A stretch of 64,000 nucleotides of DNA from Thermaerobacter sp. FW80. Lineage in GTDB: Bacteria; Bacillota; Sulfobacillia; Thermaerobacterales; Thermaerobacteraceae. Positions 18,544 through 27,826 of this stretch are shown here, piece after piece (the first letter of the stretch is position 1; each line of letters begins with the position of its first letter). The stretch spans positions 2,827,245-2,891,244 of the forward strand of contig NZ_CP037895.1 in the NCBI RefSeq assembly GCF_004634385.1, read 5' to 3'. The notes under the pieces are model-generated. The model was not told the origin of the DNA. It ran no database searches and worked only from the letters and a program-made list of their open reading frames with translations. Both the position numbers and the translations under genes were made by a program.

Positions 18544-20385
18544 TCAGGGCCCGCCGGGCTGCTGCTCGCCGTATCGCACCTCACCGGCCCCCGGCTCGCC
18601 AGAGCGCTCGCCGCCCCGCGCCCCGCCGGCGGCCGGCCTGCCGGCCCGCTCCCCACCGGGTCGCTGCGCGTCGTCCGGTCCCTCGCCGGGCCCTCGCAGC
18701 GGCAGGCGGAAGCGCACCGTGGTCCCCCGGCCGAGCTCGCTCTCCGCCTCGACCGTCCCGCCGTGGGCCTCCACCACGTGCTTGACGATGGCCAGCCCCA
18801 GCCCCGTCCCGCCCGCCGCCCGGCTGCGACCGCGGTCGACCCGGTAGAATCGCTCGAAGATGCGCGGCAGCGCCTCCGGCGGGATGCCGTGCCCGGTGTC
18901 GCGGACCTCGCCCACGGCCCATGCAGCCCGGGGGCCCCCGGCCGGCGGGGCGGTCCCGGCCTGATCGGGGCCGGCCTCTTCGGCCTGCAGCAGCGATCCG
19001 GCGGCCGTGCGGGGAGCCGCACCGTCCCCGGCCCCTCCGGCAGCCCGCGCACCCCGCGTCCCTGGTCCCGCGGCCGGGCCCGGACGCGCCGCCTCCTCGC
19101 GGCGCACCACCACGGTCACCGTGCCGCCCGATGGGGTGTGCTGCCGCGCGTTGTCCAGCAGGTTCGTCCAGACCTGGTCCAGCCGGTGGGGATCGGCGAA
19201 GACCGGGACCGGCTCGGGGGGCAGCTCCAGCACGAGGTCGAGGCCGGCCGCCTCCAGCCGGGGTCGCCACTGCTGCGCGGCGGCGCGGGCGCTCTCCCGC
19301 AGATCCAGCGGCTCGCGCCGCAACCCCGGTTCGGGGGATTCCAGGCGCGCGAGGTCCAGCAGATCCTGGACCAGCCGCGCCATGCGTTCCGCCTCGCGGT
19401 GGATCACGCGCGCGAAGTGCTCGGCCGTCGCCGGGTCGTCGTGGATCGCGCCCTCCAGCAGCGTCTCGGCGAAGCCCTGGATGGCCGCCACCGGCGTGCG
19501 CAGCTCGTGGGAGACGTTGGCGACGAAATCGCGCCGGATCTGCTCGAGGCGGCGGATGTCGGTGACGTCGTGGAGAACGACCACGACCCCCTGGGTGCCG
19601 GCCAAGGCCGCGGGGGTGGCGTCGGTGCGGCTCTCGGCGTTGGCCCCTGCACGCCCACCGGCGACGTCGACGGGGTCGAGGGCCCCGGGGGGACGGCGAC
19701 GCGGGGAGGCGGGCGGCGCCGTGCCCCGGGTCGGCACCGTCACCACGGCCACCCGCAGATGCCGGGGGGTCTCCCCTGGGTCGGCGGGCAGGGTGACGTC
19801 CTCGGCCACGGGGCGCCCCGTGCGCAGGCCGGTCTCGATGGCCTGGACCAGGGGGTAGGACCGGGTCACGCTGACGTAGTCCAGCCCCTCGGCGTGGGGT
19901 GGCAGGTCCAGCATGCGGCGTGCGGCCGGGTTGGCCAGGCGCAGTCGACCGTCGCGCTCGATGAACAGCACCCCGCTGGTCATGGTCCCCAGCACCGTGG
20001 CCAATCGCTCGCGCTCGGCATCCAGCTCGTCCACGGTGGCGCGAAGGCGCGCGGCCATCTCGTTGAAGGCCCGCGCCAGGGTGACCAGCTCGTCCGGTCC
20101 CTCGACGTGCACCCGCCGGTCGAACTCGCCGGCGGCCAGTCGCCGGGCGCCGTCCACCAGCTCCTGCACCGGCCGCGTGACCCGCCCGGCGATGGCCCAC
20201 CCCAGCCCCGCCCCCGTCCCGGCGGCCACCACCAGCCCCAGCACCAGGGTGGGCAGGAAGGCGCGGCTGAAGAGCTGCTCCACCTCGCCCAGGAGCAGGG
20301 CGGTGACGGTCCCCACCACCGCCACCCCCAAGGGGAAGAACACGGCCAGCCGCCAGGCCAGATACCGCCGCAACCCGCCCGTCAT
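18544..20385 (-). CDS. phoR: PhoR-type sensor histidine kinase
   Basis: Membrane kinase expected to respond to phosphate through Pst-PhoU. Start ATG 20385 (GGGGAGG upstream). Two membrane helices near residues 12-30 and 45-68, then HAMP (ITRPVQELVDGARRLA-like), a PAS segment, HisKA with SHELRTPVAAIQGF, and a HATPase with NLLDNARQHT, DTGHGIP and GTGLGLAIVKH. An Ala/Gly/Pro-rich insert of about 65 residues splits the ATPase between its N and G1 boxes, and another about 45-residue insert lies in the PAS region. Both look like species-specific loops. It is upstream of pstS on the same strand. Its regulator is not adjacent; the response regulator at 2922-3845 is a candidate. Confidence 0.9.
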   Translation of the reverse strand: MTGGLRRYLAWRLAVFFPLGVAVVGTVTALLLGEVEQLFSRAFLPTLVLGLVVAAGTGAGLGWAIAGRVTRPVQELVDGARRLAAGEFDRRVHVEGPDELVTLARAFNEMAARLRATVDELDAERERLATVLGTMTSGVLFIERDGRLRLANPAARRMLDLPPHAEGLDYVSVTRSYPLVQAIETGLRTGRPVAEDVTLPADPGETPRHLRVAVVTVPTRGTAPPASPRRRPPGALDPVDVAGGRAGANAESRTDATPAALAGTQGVVVVLHDVTDIRRLEQIRRDFVANVSHELRTPVAAIQGFAETLLEGAIHDDPATAEHFARVIHREAERMARLVQDLLDLARLESPEPGLRREPLDLRESARAAAQQWRPRLEAAGLDLVLELPPEPVPVFADPHRLDQVWTNLLDNARQHTPSGGTVTVVVRREEAARPGPAAGPGTRGARAAGGAGDGAAPRTAAGSLLQAEEAGPDQAGTAPPAGGPRAAWAVGEVRDTGHGIPPEALPRIFERFYRVDRGRSRAAGGTGLGLAIVKHVVEAHGGTVEAESELGRGTTVRFRLPLRGPGEGPDDAQRPGGERAGRPAAGGARGGERSGEPGAGEVRYGEQQPGGP

Positions 20386-20568
20386 CGTGCCGCCTCCCCT
20401 CGGCCGCCTCGTGCCGCCCACCCCGCCAGGGACGCCCAACGGGTGCCGGTCTGCCGCCCGCGCCGCCGGCGTAGACCTGACATAGCCCCGCGGGCCGCCG
20501 TCGCCGGTCCCGCCGGAACGCCTCCGAGCGGGTCCGGCGCGACGGGCGCGCCGCGAGGAGGGAGGACC

Positions 20569-21156
20569 ATGAGGACCCTGCCCCCCGCCGGTCCCTGCCG
20601 ACGCCCCCTAGCGGCCGGGAAGACCCGGGCCCGCCGCCGCCCGAGGGCCCGCACCCCGGTCGCACCCGCCCGCCGCGGCTCGCCCGCCGGCGGCACCCCG
20701 TGGAACCCCAGCCCCGGGGACGGCGCCGCGGGGCCCGAGGCCGCCGTCGTCCGGCGGGATCCCTCGCGCCTCGGGCCCCGCATCCCGGCCTGCCGGGCCC
20801 TCGCCGCCCTGGCCGCCATCCTGGTGCTCCTCGCCGCAGGATGCGGAGGGCGTCCCTGGGGTCCGCGCAGCCTGACCCTGACCCTCACCCCGGAGTTCCG
20901 CATCGAACCCGCCGAGATCGTGGTGCGCCCCGGGGAGACGGTCCGCCTCGAAGTGGTCAACGCCGACCCCCGCCTCCCCCACCGCCTCGAGTCGGCAGGC
21001 AAGCTGGGGCCGGACCTCGAGCTGCCGCCGGGTCAGCGGCGGGTGGTGGAGTGGACCGCCCCCGCGGAAGCGGGCGCGTTCCCCATCTGGTGTGGCATGC
21101 CGGGCCACCGCAAGAACGGGATGGTGGCCCGGGTGGTGATTCGCGCCGAACCCTAG
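20569..21156 (+). CDS. Cupredoxin-like lipoprotein
   Basis: Probable membrane-anchored type-1 copper protein. An unusual 65-residue Arg/Pro-rich stretch precedes the hydrophobic signal and lipobox LVLLAAGC, so the true start may lie later, though GAGGAGGGAGG precedes this ATG. The mature part of about 110 residues is a beta-sandwich with the ligand set of plastocyanin-like proteins: an upstream His (LPHRLES) and a C-terminal CGMPGHRKNGM providing Cys, His and Met. It could carry electrons to or from the respiratory chain, or assist cytochrome oxidase copper loading; the sequence does not decide. Confidence 0.78.
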   Translation: MRTLPPAGPCRRPLAAGKTRARRRPRARTPVAPARRGSPAGGTPWNPSPGDGAAGPEAAVVRRDPSRLGPRIPACRALAALAAILVLLAAGCGGRPWGPRSLTLTLTPEFRIEPAEIVVRPGETVRLEVVNADPRLPHRLESAGKLGPDLELPPGQRRVVEWTAPAEAGAFPIWCGMPGHRKNGMVARVVIRAEP

Positions 21157-21548
21157 CCCGCCCCGTCCCCCCGGTGGTCGCCGCCCGCGGGCCGTCGCCC
21201 CCGCGACCGGTTCCTCCGGTAGGCCACGACCTCCACGTCTTCGAGGACCACGAGCCCCTCCTGCACCGCCTCGTCGAGGAAGGGCAGGATCTGCCGCAAC
21301 CGGTCCGCGTGGTCGATGATCTCCACGATGACGGGGAGGTCCCCGGAGAGCTCCAGCACCCGTGCCGTGTGGACGCGGCTGTTGGCGCCGAAGCCCTCGA
21401 TGCCCCGGTAGACCGTGGCCCCGGCGAGCCCGAGCTCCCGCGCCTTCAACACGATGGCGTGATACAGCGGTTGCCCCTGCCAGCGGTCCGTCTCGCCGAC
21501 ATAGACTGTCAAGCGCTGCGCGGGCGCCTGGATCCCCATGGCCTCCAC
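21153..21548 (-). CDS. DUF190 family protein
   Basis: Small cytosolic protein of the DUF190 family (PII-like fold): LTVYVGETDRWQGQPLYHAIVLKARELGLAGATVYRGIEGFG and the VIVEIIDHADRLRQILPFLDE segment are diagnostic. The last 25 residues are Arg/Gly-rich. It is next to crcB on the same strand; DUF190 and CrcB genes are frequent neighbours, which suggests a part in fluoride export or its regulation. It overlaps the cupredoxin gene tail-to-tail by four bases. An ATG three codons later is an equally good start. Confidence 0.88.
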   Translation of the reverse strand: MEAMGIQAPAQRLTVYVGETDRWQGQPLYHAIVLKARELGLAGATVYRGIEGFGANSRVHTARVLELSGDLPVIVEIIDHADRLRQILPFLDEAVQEGLVVLEDVEVVAYRRNRSRGRRPAGGDHRGDGAG

Positions 21549-21736
21549 CCCTCTCCGGCCGGCGGTCCTGGCCCCGATCCCCAGGTTCCCCCGCCGTCGA
21601 CGGGCCGGGGGTCCGCCCCGTGTCGGCGGGCTGCGCGCCTGCCCGGTGCGGCCGGCCCTGCGGGCTCACCACCGCGTTGCCCTTCCTCGGCGGGTCTGCC
21701 CGTCACGCCCTCGCCGGCATGGCCTCCCGCCCTGCC

Positions 21737-22129
21737 TCACGAGCGCGCCCCCAGGGCCAGCGCCGCGGCCCAGCCCATCCACGCCGCCAGCATGCCCAGG
21801 GCCAGGCTGGCCCCGAGGTAGACGGCCGCGACCGCGGGCTGCCCCTCGCGCACCAGCACCAGCGCCTCCCACGTCATCGTCGAGAACGTCGTGTACGCCC
21901 CGACGAAGCCGCTGGTGATCGCCACCCGCAGGGCCGGCGCGGCCACCGTGCTCAACAGCCACGGGTGCAAGAAGGCCAGGATGAACGACCCCGTCACGTT
22001 GATCGCCAGCGTGGCCCACGGGAAGGCTCCCATCCGTTGGGCGAGCAGCTGGCTGAGTCCATAGCGGACGACCGCCCCCGCCGCGCCGCCCAGGGCGACA
22101 CCGATCCACGCCAAGGAGCTCCACTCCAC
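21737..22129 (-). CDS. crcB: Fluoride channel Fluc/CrcB
   Basis: Small four-helix membrane protein that expels fluoride. Landmarks: GGAAGAVVRYGLSQL at the N-terminus, the pore Asn in NVTGSFILAFL, and the FVGAYTTFSTMTWE segment whose Phe and Thr residues line the fluoride path. The frame runs upstream, but the GTG at 22129 begins 11 residues before the family motif. Fluc proteins act as dimers; only one copy is seen here, so it is probably a homodimer. I looked for a fluoride riboswitch in the leader and found no convincing match. Confidence 0.9.
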   Translation of the reverse strand: MEWSSLAWIGVALGGAAGAVVRYGLSQLLAQRMGAFPWATLAINVTGSFILAFLHPWLLSTVAAPALRVAITSGFVGAYTTFSTMTWEALVLVREGQPAVAAVYLGASLALGMLAAWMGWAAALALGARS

Positions 22130-22184
22130 TTCCCCGCGATGTCTCCCGGTGATCCCGGTTCCATTCCCAGCGCCGTCTCCACCC

Positions 22185-22218
22185 AGTATAATGAAAAGCC
22201 AGAGTCGGCAGAGTCGGC
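22185..22218. promoter_or_regulatory. Back-to-back promoter elements before crcB and terC
   Basis: A -10-like TATAAT (22187-22192) reads toward terC, and the overlapping TATACT reads toward crcB from the same bases. Directly beside them is a perfect 9-base tandem repeat AGAGTCGGC at 22201-22209 and 22210-22218, placed where a regulator could sit. -35 elements are weak on both strands. The terC transcript would start about 180 bases before its riboswitch. Confidence 0.4.
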
Positions 22219-22371
22219 GATCGCCGTGGGCCTGCGGACGTCGCCACGTTCGCGAAGGCCCGCCGCCCGTCGCCATGCCGGGCCCGGCATCCGCCGGGCG
22301 GCGACCGAACCGCCGGGCCGGGTGTCGAGGCCGTTGGCGCAGGCGGCCCATCGCCGCACCAGGGTCCAAGA

Positions 22372-22529
22372 GCCGGAAGGGGAGTAGCCGCCGCGGGACG
22401 AACCGGCTCGACCCCGCCCGCCGCGGCGTGGCGGCGAGCCGGCCGCCCGCGGTCCCGCGGGCCGTCAGTACGGGGCAACCCTACGCCACCCGGCCCGCGG
22501 CGCGCGGTGCACGCGGGCAAGACCTTCGG
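22372..22529 (+). ncRNA. yybP-ykoY (manganese) riboswitch of terC
   Basis: The two conserved ends of this aptamer class are visible: 5' GGAAGGGGAGTAGCCG (22375-22390) and 3' GGGCAAGACCTTCGG (22515-22529). P1 pairs CCGGAAGG with CCTTCGGG, one mismatch. GC-rich helices fill the 125 bases between. It is followed by a terminator whose left arm reuses the P1 3' strand, and then by terC, the gene class most often controlled by this riboswitch. Ligand Mn2+ is known for the family. The dispersed 12-bp word occurs inside it at 22396. Confidence 0.82.
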
Positions 22530-22570
22530 GCGCTGCCGCACCTCGCAGCGACCCGGAGGTCTTTCTTGTT
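22519..22570 (+). terminator. Riboswitch-controlled terminator before terC
   Basis: AAGACCTTCGGGCGCTGC pairs with GCAGCGACCCGGAGGTCTT (one bulge, one G-T pair), followed by TTCTTGTT. The left arm contains the 3' strand of riboswitch P1, so aptamer folding and this terminator exclude each other. This predicts an ON switch: Mn2+ binding lets terC be transcribed. Confidence 0.75.
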
Positions 22571-22585
22571 GGAGGGGGATGAACG

Positions 22586-23521
22586 GTGGGCTTCCTGCTG
22601 TTCAACCTGCTGGTGGTGGCGCTCATCCTGTTCGACCTGGGCTTGGGTCGGCGACAGCAGACCCCCACCGCCCGGCAGGCGATCACGCGCACCCTGTTCT
22701 ACGTCGCCCTGGCGGTGGGGTTCGGTCTCTGGCTCGGATCCGCTCGGGGCAGCACCGCGATGGCGGAGTACTTCGCCGGCTACCTGGTGGAGTACGCCTT
22801 GAGCATGGACAACATCTTCGTGTTCATCGCCATCTTCTCGTTCTTCGCCGTGCCCGACGCGATGCGGCCGCGGGTGCTGCTGTGGGGCGTGCTGGGCGCC
22901 CTGATCATGCGCGGCCTGATGATCTGGGGCGGGGCCGCGCTGCTCGAGCGATTCCACTGGCTGCTGTACGTGTTCGGCGTGGTGCTCATCTTCACCGGCA
23001 TCCGGTTCCTCCGCCAGAAGGAGGAGGAAGGCGCGTCGCTGGAGCGCAACCCGGTGCTGCGGCTGGTCCGCCGCCTGCTGCCGGTCACGGAGGAGTACCA
23101 CGGAAGCCGGTTCTTCGTCCGGCGCGACGGTCGGCTGTGGGCGACGCCGCTGTTCGTCGTGCTGGTGCTGATCGAGACCACGGACCTGATGTTCGCGCTG
23201 GATTCGATCCCCGCCATCTTCGGCATCACCCGCGACCCGTTCATCGTCTACACCGCCAACGTGTTCGCCATCATCGGGCTGCGGTCGCTGTTCTTCGTCT
23301 TCAACGCGATCCTGCCCCTGATCCGCTATCTGAAGTACGGCCTGGCGGTGACCCTGGTGTTCATCGGCACGAAGATGCTGCTGATCGACGTGGTCCATCT
23401 GGCGCCGACCACCTCCCTGGGCATCCTTGCCCTGATCCTGGGCACCTCGGTGATCGCGTCGGTGCTGTTCCCCGGGCGCGAGCCCGCCGAGGCGGCCGGA
23501 GAGCCCAAGGACAAGGCGTGA
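22586..23521 (+). CDS. TerC/Alx-family metal exporter
   Basis: Polytopic membrane protein, nine hydrophobic segments, with the acidic TerC signature EYALSMDNIFVF and a second conserved ETTDLMFALDSIPAIFGITRDPFIVYTAN. These Asp/Glu residues form the metal site. Members export Mn2+ and protect secreted metalloproteins from mismetallation. GTG start, GGAGGGGG upstream. The manganese riboswitch and terminator directly before it support the Mn role. 311 residues is normal. Confidence 0.9.
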   Translation: MGFLLFNLLVVALILFDLGLGRRQQTPTARQAITRTLFYVALAVGFGLWLGSARGSTAMAEYFAGYLVEYALSMDNIFVFIAIFSFFAVPDAMRPRVLLWGVLGALIMRGLMIWGGAALLERFHWLLYVFGVVLIFTGIRFLRQKEEEGASLERNPVLRLVRRLLPVTEEYHGSRFFVRRDGRLWATPLFVVLVLIETTDLMFALDSIPAIFGITRDPFIVYTANVFAIIGLRSLFFVFNAILPLIRYLKYGLAVTLVFIGTKMLLIDVVHLAPTTSLGILALILGTSVIASVLFPGREPAEAAGEPKDKA

Positions 23522-23578
23522 GGGCGGCCCGTGGTATGATCGGGATGGCACAGCCCGTCCTGGTGGAGGTGGCTCCAG

Positions 23579-24982
<1,404 letters not shown>

Positions 24983-25127
24983 GGGCGGGCCCTCGGTCCG
25001 GCGCGGGCTGCGGACCGCCTCCGCCCTTGGGCCGCGTGGCACAGCGGCGTGCGCGGCGCGCACCGTGGCCTAGACGCGACCCCCCCGTCAGCCCCTGGTG
25101 GCATGGACTGGAGTAGATCGACTGGGC

Positions 25128-25182
25128 TGGATTGGCATCTTGGATTGGCATCCATTGACCGGATCGCCGCCGGCTGTAAAAT
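25128..25182 (+). promoter_or_regulatory. Promoter of the coiled-coil gene with 12-bp direct repeats
   Basis: TTGACC (25155-25160) and TAAAAT (25177-25182), 16 bases apart, are a good vegetative promoter 60 bases before the ATG. Immediately upstream the 12-mer TGGATTGGCATC occurs twice (25128-25139 and 25141-25152), abutting the -35 box like an activator or repressor site. The rest of the 24983-25241 gap shows nothing else. Confidence 0.7.
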
Positions 25183-25241
25183 ATTGGTTGACCCGGTCGG
25201 CGGGGACGCTTCGTAGGTCGGGGAGCGGGAGGGGGCGCGGC

Positions 25242-26237
25242 ATGGCATCGGGCGAGATGGCCGCCAGCCAGGAGCCTGGGGCACCGCCGGAGCGCATCGA
25301 CGCCCTCTGGCTCGTGATGCAGCGCTTGGACGACATCAGGCGCGACCAAGAGAGGCTTTACGGCCACGTGGACTTCCTCCACCGGGGGCTTGCCGACGTA
25401 CGCCGGGAGCTCGGCGACGTGCGGCACGAGATCGCGGCCGTCCGCCAGGCGATCGGCGACGCGCAGCAGGCGATGCACCAGGAGATCGCCGGCGTGCGGC
25501 AAGCGATGCACCAGGAGGTCGCCGGCGTGCGGCAAGCGATGCACCAGGAAGTCGCCGGCGTGCGGCAGGAGATGCGGCAGGAGTTCGCCGCCGTCCGCCA
25601 GGACATCGCCGCCGTGCGCCAGGAGACCGCTGACGTGCGGCAGACGATGCACCAGGAGGTCGCCGCCGTCCGCCAGGAAATCGCCGCCGTGCGCCAGGAG
25701 ACCGCTGACGTGCGGCAGACGATGCACCAGGAGGTCGCCGCCGTCCGCCAGGAGATCGCCGACCTGCAGCAGGCGGTGCACCAAGAGATCGCCGGCGTGC
25801 AGCAGGCGATGCACCAGGAAGTCGCCGGCGTGCGGCAGGAGATGCGGCAGGAGTTCGCCGCCGTCCGCCAGGACATCGCCGCCGTGCACCAGGAGACCGC
25901 TGATGTGCGGCAGACGATGCACCAGGAGATCGCGGCCGTCCGCCAAGCGATCGGCGACGCGCAGCAGGCGATGCACCAGGAGATCGCGGGCGTGCAGCAG
26001 GCGATGCACCAGGCGATTGCCGGTGCCCGCCAGGAGATGCGCCAGGAGATGGCGGCCCTGCGCCAGGAGATGCGCCAGGAGATCACGGCCGTACGCCGGG
26101 AGGTCGGCGATGTCCAGCATGCCATCGCGGATCTGCGCCGCGACGTCGATCAGAGGATCACACGCCTGACCGGATGGCTGATCGGGGGCCTCGTCACCAT
26201 TCTGGGGACGGTCGTGGGCCTCCGGTTCCTCGGCTGA
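25242..26237 (+). CDS. Tail-anchored heptad-repeat coiled-coil protein
   Basis: 331 residues. About residues 30-300 are a continuous coiled coil built of 7-residue units such as IAAVRQE, VAGVRQE and TMHQEVA; the DNA shows matching 21-, 42- and 84-base near-repeats. The C-terminus, LTGWLIGGLVTILGTVVGLRFLG-like, is one membrane helix with almost nothing after it, giving a tail anchor. No enzymatic motif. The ATG at 25242 is preferred over the open frame upstream because the promoter lies inside that upstream stretch. It resembles DUF1640-type and apolipoprotein-like repeat proteins only in composition. Possible roles are membrane scaffold or spacer; function unknown. It ends 3 bases before the convergent hydrolase gene. 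Confidence 0.85.
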   Translation: MASGEMAASQEPGAPPERIDALWLVMQRLDDIRRDQERLYGHVDFLHRGLADVRRELGDVRHEIAAVRQAIGDAQQAMHQEIAGVRQAMHQEVAGVRQAMHQEVAGVRQEMRQEFAAVRQDIAAVRQETADVRQTMHQEVAAVRQEIAAVRQETADVRQTMHQEVAAVRQEIADLQQAVHQEIAGVQQAMHQEVAGVRQEMRQEFAAVRQDIAAVHQETADVRQTMHQEIAAVRQAIGDAQQAMHQEIAGVQQAMHQAIAGARQEMRQEMAALRQEMRQEITAVRREVGDVQHAIADLRRDVDQRITRLTGWLIGGLVTILGTVVGLRFLG

Positions 26238-26240
26238 GCC

Positions 26241-27314
26241 TCAGTGCGCCGGGCCGAGTCCTTCCTGGTAGTCGTAGACGATCTTGCTGATCCGGGCGAT
26301 GTCGGCGAAGCCGCGGTCGATGTCCTCGACGCCCTTGGAGAGGATGGCCAGGACGAACGGACGCCGGCCGAAGACGATGCCCACGTCGTCGGCCACGCCC
26401 TCGACGTCGCCTTCCTTGTGGGCGACGAACACGTCGGGGGGCAACAGCCCGGGCAGCCCCACGTGGAAGATGGAGTGCCCCATGTCGTCGAGCATGCGCC
26501 CGCCCAGCAGGGGATGCTGGCGCGCGAAGTCCAGCACGGCCTCCATGTAGAGGCCCATGTCCCGGGCCGTGCTGATGCGCCGGCCCTCGGGGAAGATCAC
26601 CTCGCCGCCGAGGCTGCGCATGAACTCGCCGACCCGCTCCTTGCCGAAGTGGCGGAAGAGCATGTTGGTCGTCACGTTGTCGCTGATGGTGATGGACAGG
26701 TTCGTGAGCACCCGGAGCGAGTAGCTCTTGCCGGGGAAGCCGTCCCGCTGCAGGATCCCGGCGCCGCCCGTCAGATCGCGGTCGGGCTCGTAGACCACCC
26801 GGTCGTCCATGCGGGCCCGCCCTGCGGCCACCTGGTGGTTCACGTAGAGGACCAGCGGGACCTTGATGGTGCTCGCCGCGTGGATCGGCTCCCGCTCGTT
26901 GATGCCCCACGTGGCCCCCGTCTGCAGGTCCTTGAAGTAGATGCCGAAGGTCTGGGGCCGCGTCGCGATGAAGGACCGGACCTTCTCCACCAGCGGGCGG
27001 TAGTCGGGCTGCCGCGCCCCCGGCCGCAGCGCGGCCCGATCCAGCAGCTCGTCGAGGCGGGCCAGGGTGTCCCCGGAGTCGGGGTCGACCACCGGGAGGG
27101 TGGTGGCCGAGAGCCCCGGCGCGCGATCGGGCTTCGCCGCCCCCTCCGGTGCGCGGCGCTCACCCTGCAGCCCGCCCCCTGGTGCCAGGCCGCACCCGGC
27201 CAGGGCGATGGCCGCTGCCAGCGCCAGGGCGCCGACCCCGAAGGGTTTGCGCGCGGCCGCCCCTGAAGGGTGTGCGCACCCCACCCAGCCCGAAGGGCAT
27301 GCGCCCCCCGCCAC
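26241..27314 (-). CDS. Beta-lactamase-like serine hydrolase lipoprotein
   Basis: Secreted lipoprotein: hydrophobic stretch ending at lipobox IALAGC around residue 41. The catalytic domain has the penicillin-interacting motifs in order: SxxK in AASTIKVP, SDN in ISDNVT, and a KxG variant (HKEGD) in place of KTG. The fold matches class A beta-lactamase-related proteins (COG2367). With Glu in the KTG position and no clear Glu166 loop, true beta-lactamase activity is uncertain; a peptidoglycan-related hydrolase is possible. The first 30 residues are encoded by 27-bp repeats, so translation may begin closer to the signal peptide. Confidence 0.82.
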   Translation of the reverse strand: MAGGACPSGWVGCAHPSGAAARKPFGVGALALAAAIALAGCGLAPGGGLQGERRAPEGAAKPDRAPGLSATTLPVVDPDSGDTLARLDELLDRAALRPGARQPDYRPLVEKVRSFIATRPQTFGIYFKDLQTGATWGINEREPIHAASTIKVPLVLYVNHQVAAGRARMDDRVVYEPDRDLTGGAGILQRDGFPGKSYSLRVLTNLSITISDNVTTNMLFRHFGKERVGEFMRSLGGEVIFPEGRRISTARDMGLYMEAVLDFARQHPLLGGRMLDDMGHSIFHVGLPGLLPPDVFVAHKEGDVEGVADDVGIVFGRRPFVLAILSKGVEDIDRGFADIARISKIVYDYQEGLGPAH

Positions 27315-27390
27315 CCCTGAAGGGCATGTGCACCCCGCCGAACCCGAGGGGTGTGCGCACCCCGCGACCCCCCAAGGGCATGCGCGCTGC
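27240..27390. repeat. 27-bp imperfect tandem repeat, six units
   Basis: The anchor AAGGG (or GAGGGG) followed by T/CATGCGC or TGTGCGC recurs at 27241, 27266, 27293, 27320, 27347 and 27374, spacing 25-28 bases. Units share CCCGAAGGGCATGCGCACCCC. The array covers the 5' end of the beta-lactamase-like gene and its upstream region. As 27 is nine codons, the frame survives copy-number change. It may be a leader repeat or a variable N-terminus. Confidence 0.7.
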
Positions 27391-27454
27391 CCGCCACCGG
27401 TTGCGCGAGGTCCCTCGTGTCCGGACGAAGCCGGCCTTCACGCGCCGCGCCCCC

Positions 27455-27820
27455 TCAGTAGGTGCCCAGATCCTCCACCAGGGTCGTCATCAGCGCCAGC
27501 GCCGTCACCGCCGCCGCCCGATCCCGCAGCTCGATGGCCGCCCGCAGGGTGGCCAGCTGCGCTTCGAACTCCCGGATCGCGGTGGCGTCGCTGTTGATGG
27601 CGATGGGCACCTTGACCCGCTTCCATTCGGACTCCAGGCGCGCAGCCAGGGCGCTGGCGCGATCCCAGTCGCCCGCCCGAACCGCCGCCAGGGTCTCTGC
27701 GATGCCGCGTCCCACCGGACCGCTGGGGGTCAGCGGCTTGCGGAAGTAGGTCGGTGCCACCAGGATCGCCAAGCCGAGCGCCACCAGCACGGCAAAGATC
27801 ACGTATCGCCGTGTCTTCAT
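27455..27820 (-). CDS. DUF4363-like small membrane-anchored protein
   Basis: 121 residues: an N-terminal membrane helix after MKTRRYVIFAVLVALGLAILV, then a helical domain with WDRASALAARLESEWKRVK and a run of Ala/Leu helices ending near LMTTLVEDLGTY. The layout (helix anchor, about 90-residue helical body, WxxA and SEWKRVKVPI motif) is that of DUF4363, usually encoded beside DUF421 genes in endospore formers, as here. It follows the DUF1657 gene by 6 bases. Function unknown. Confidence 0.72.
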   Translation of the reverse strand: MKTRRYVIFAVLVALGLAILVAPTYFRKPLTPSGPVGRGIAETLAAVRAGDWDRASALAARLESEWKRVKVPIAINSDATAIREFEAQLATLRAAIELRDRAAAVTALALMTTLVEDLGTY

Positions 27821-27826
27821 GGCGTC

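Noticed and set aside
18763-20568. Rightward 600-codon extension upstream of the cupredoxin start
   Set aside because: Antisense to phoR with no similarity; GAGGAGGGAGG and ATG at 20569 mark a proper start.
22130-22185. Fluoride riboswitch upstream of crcB
   Set aside because: GGGAATGGAACC is suggestive, but the conserved CTGATG and pseudoknot segments are not found.
26241-27314. Calling the hydrolase a true class A beta-lactamase resistance gene
   Set aside because: SxxK and SDN are present, but KTG is replaced by KEG and no clear omega-loop Glu is visible, so only a fold-level call is made.
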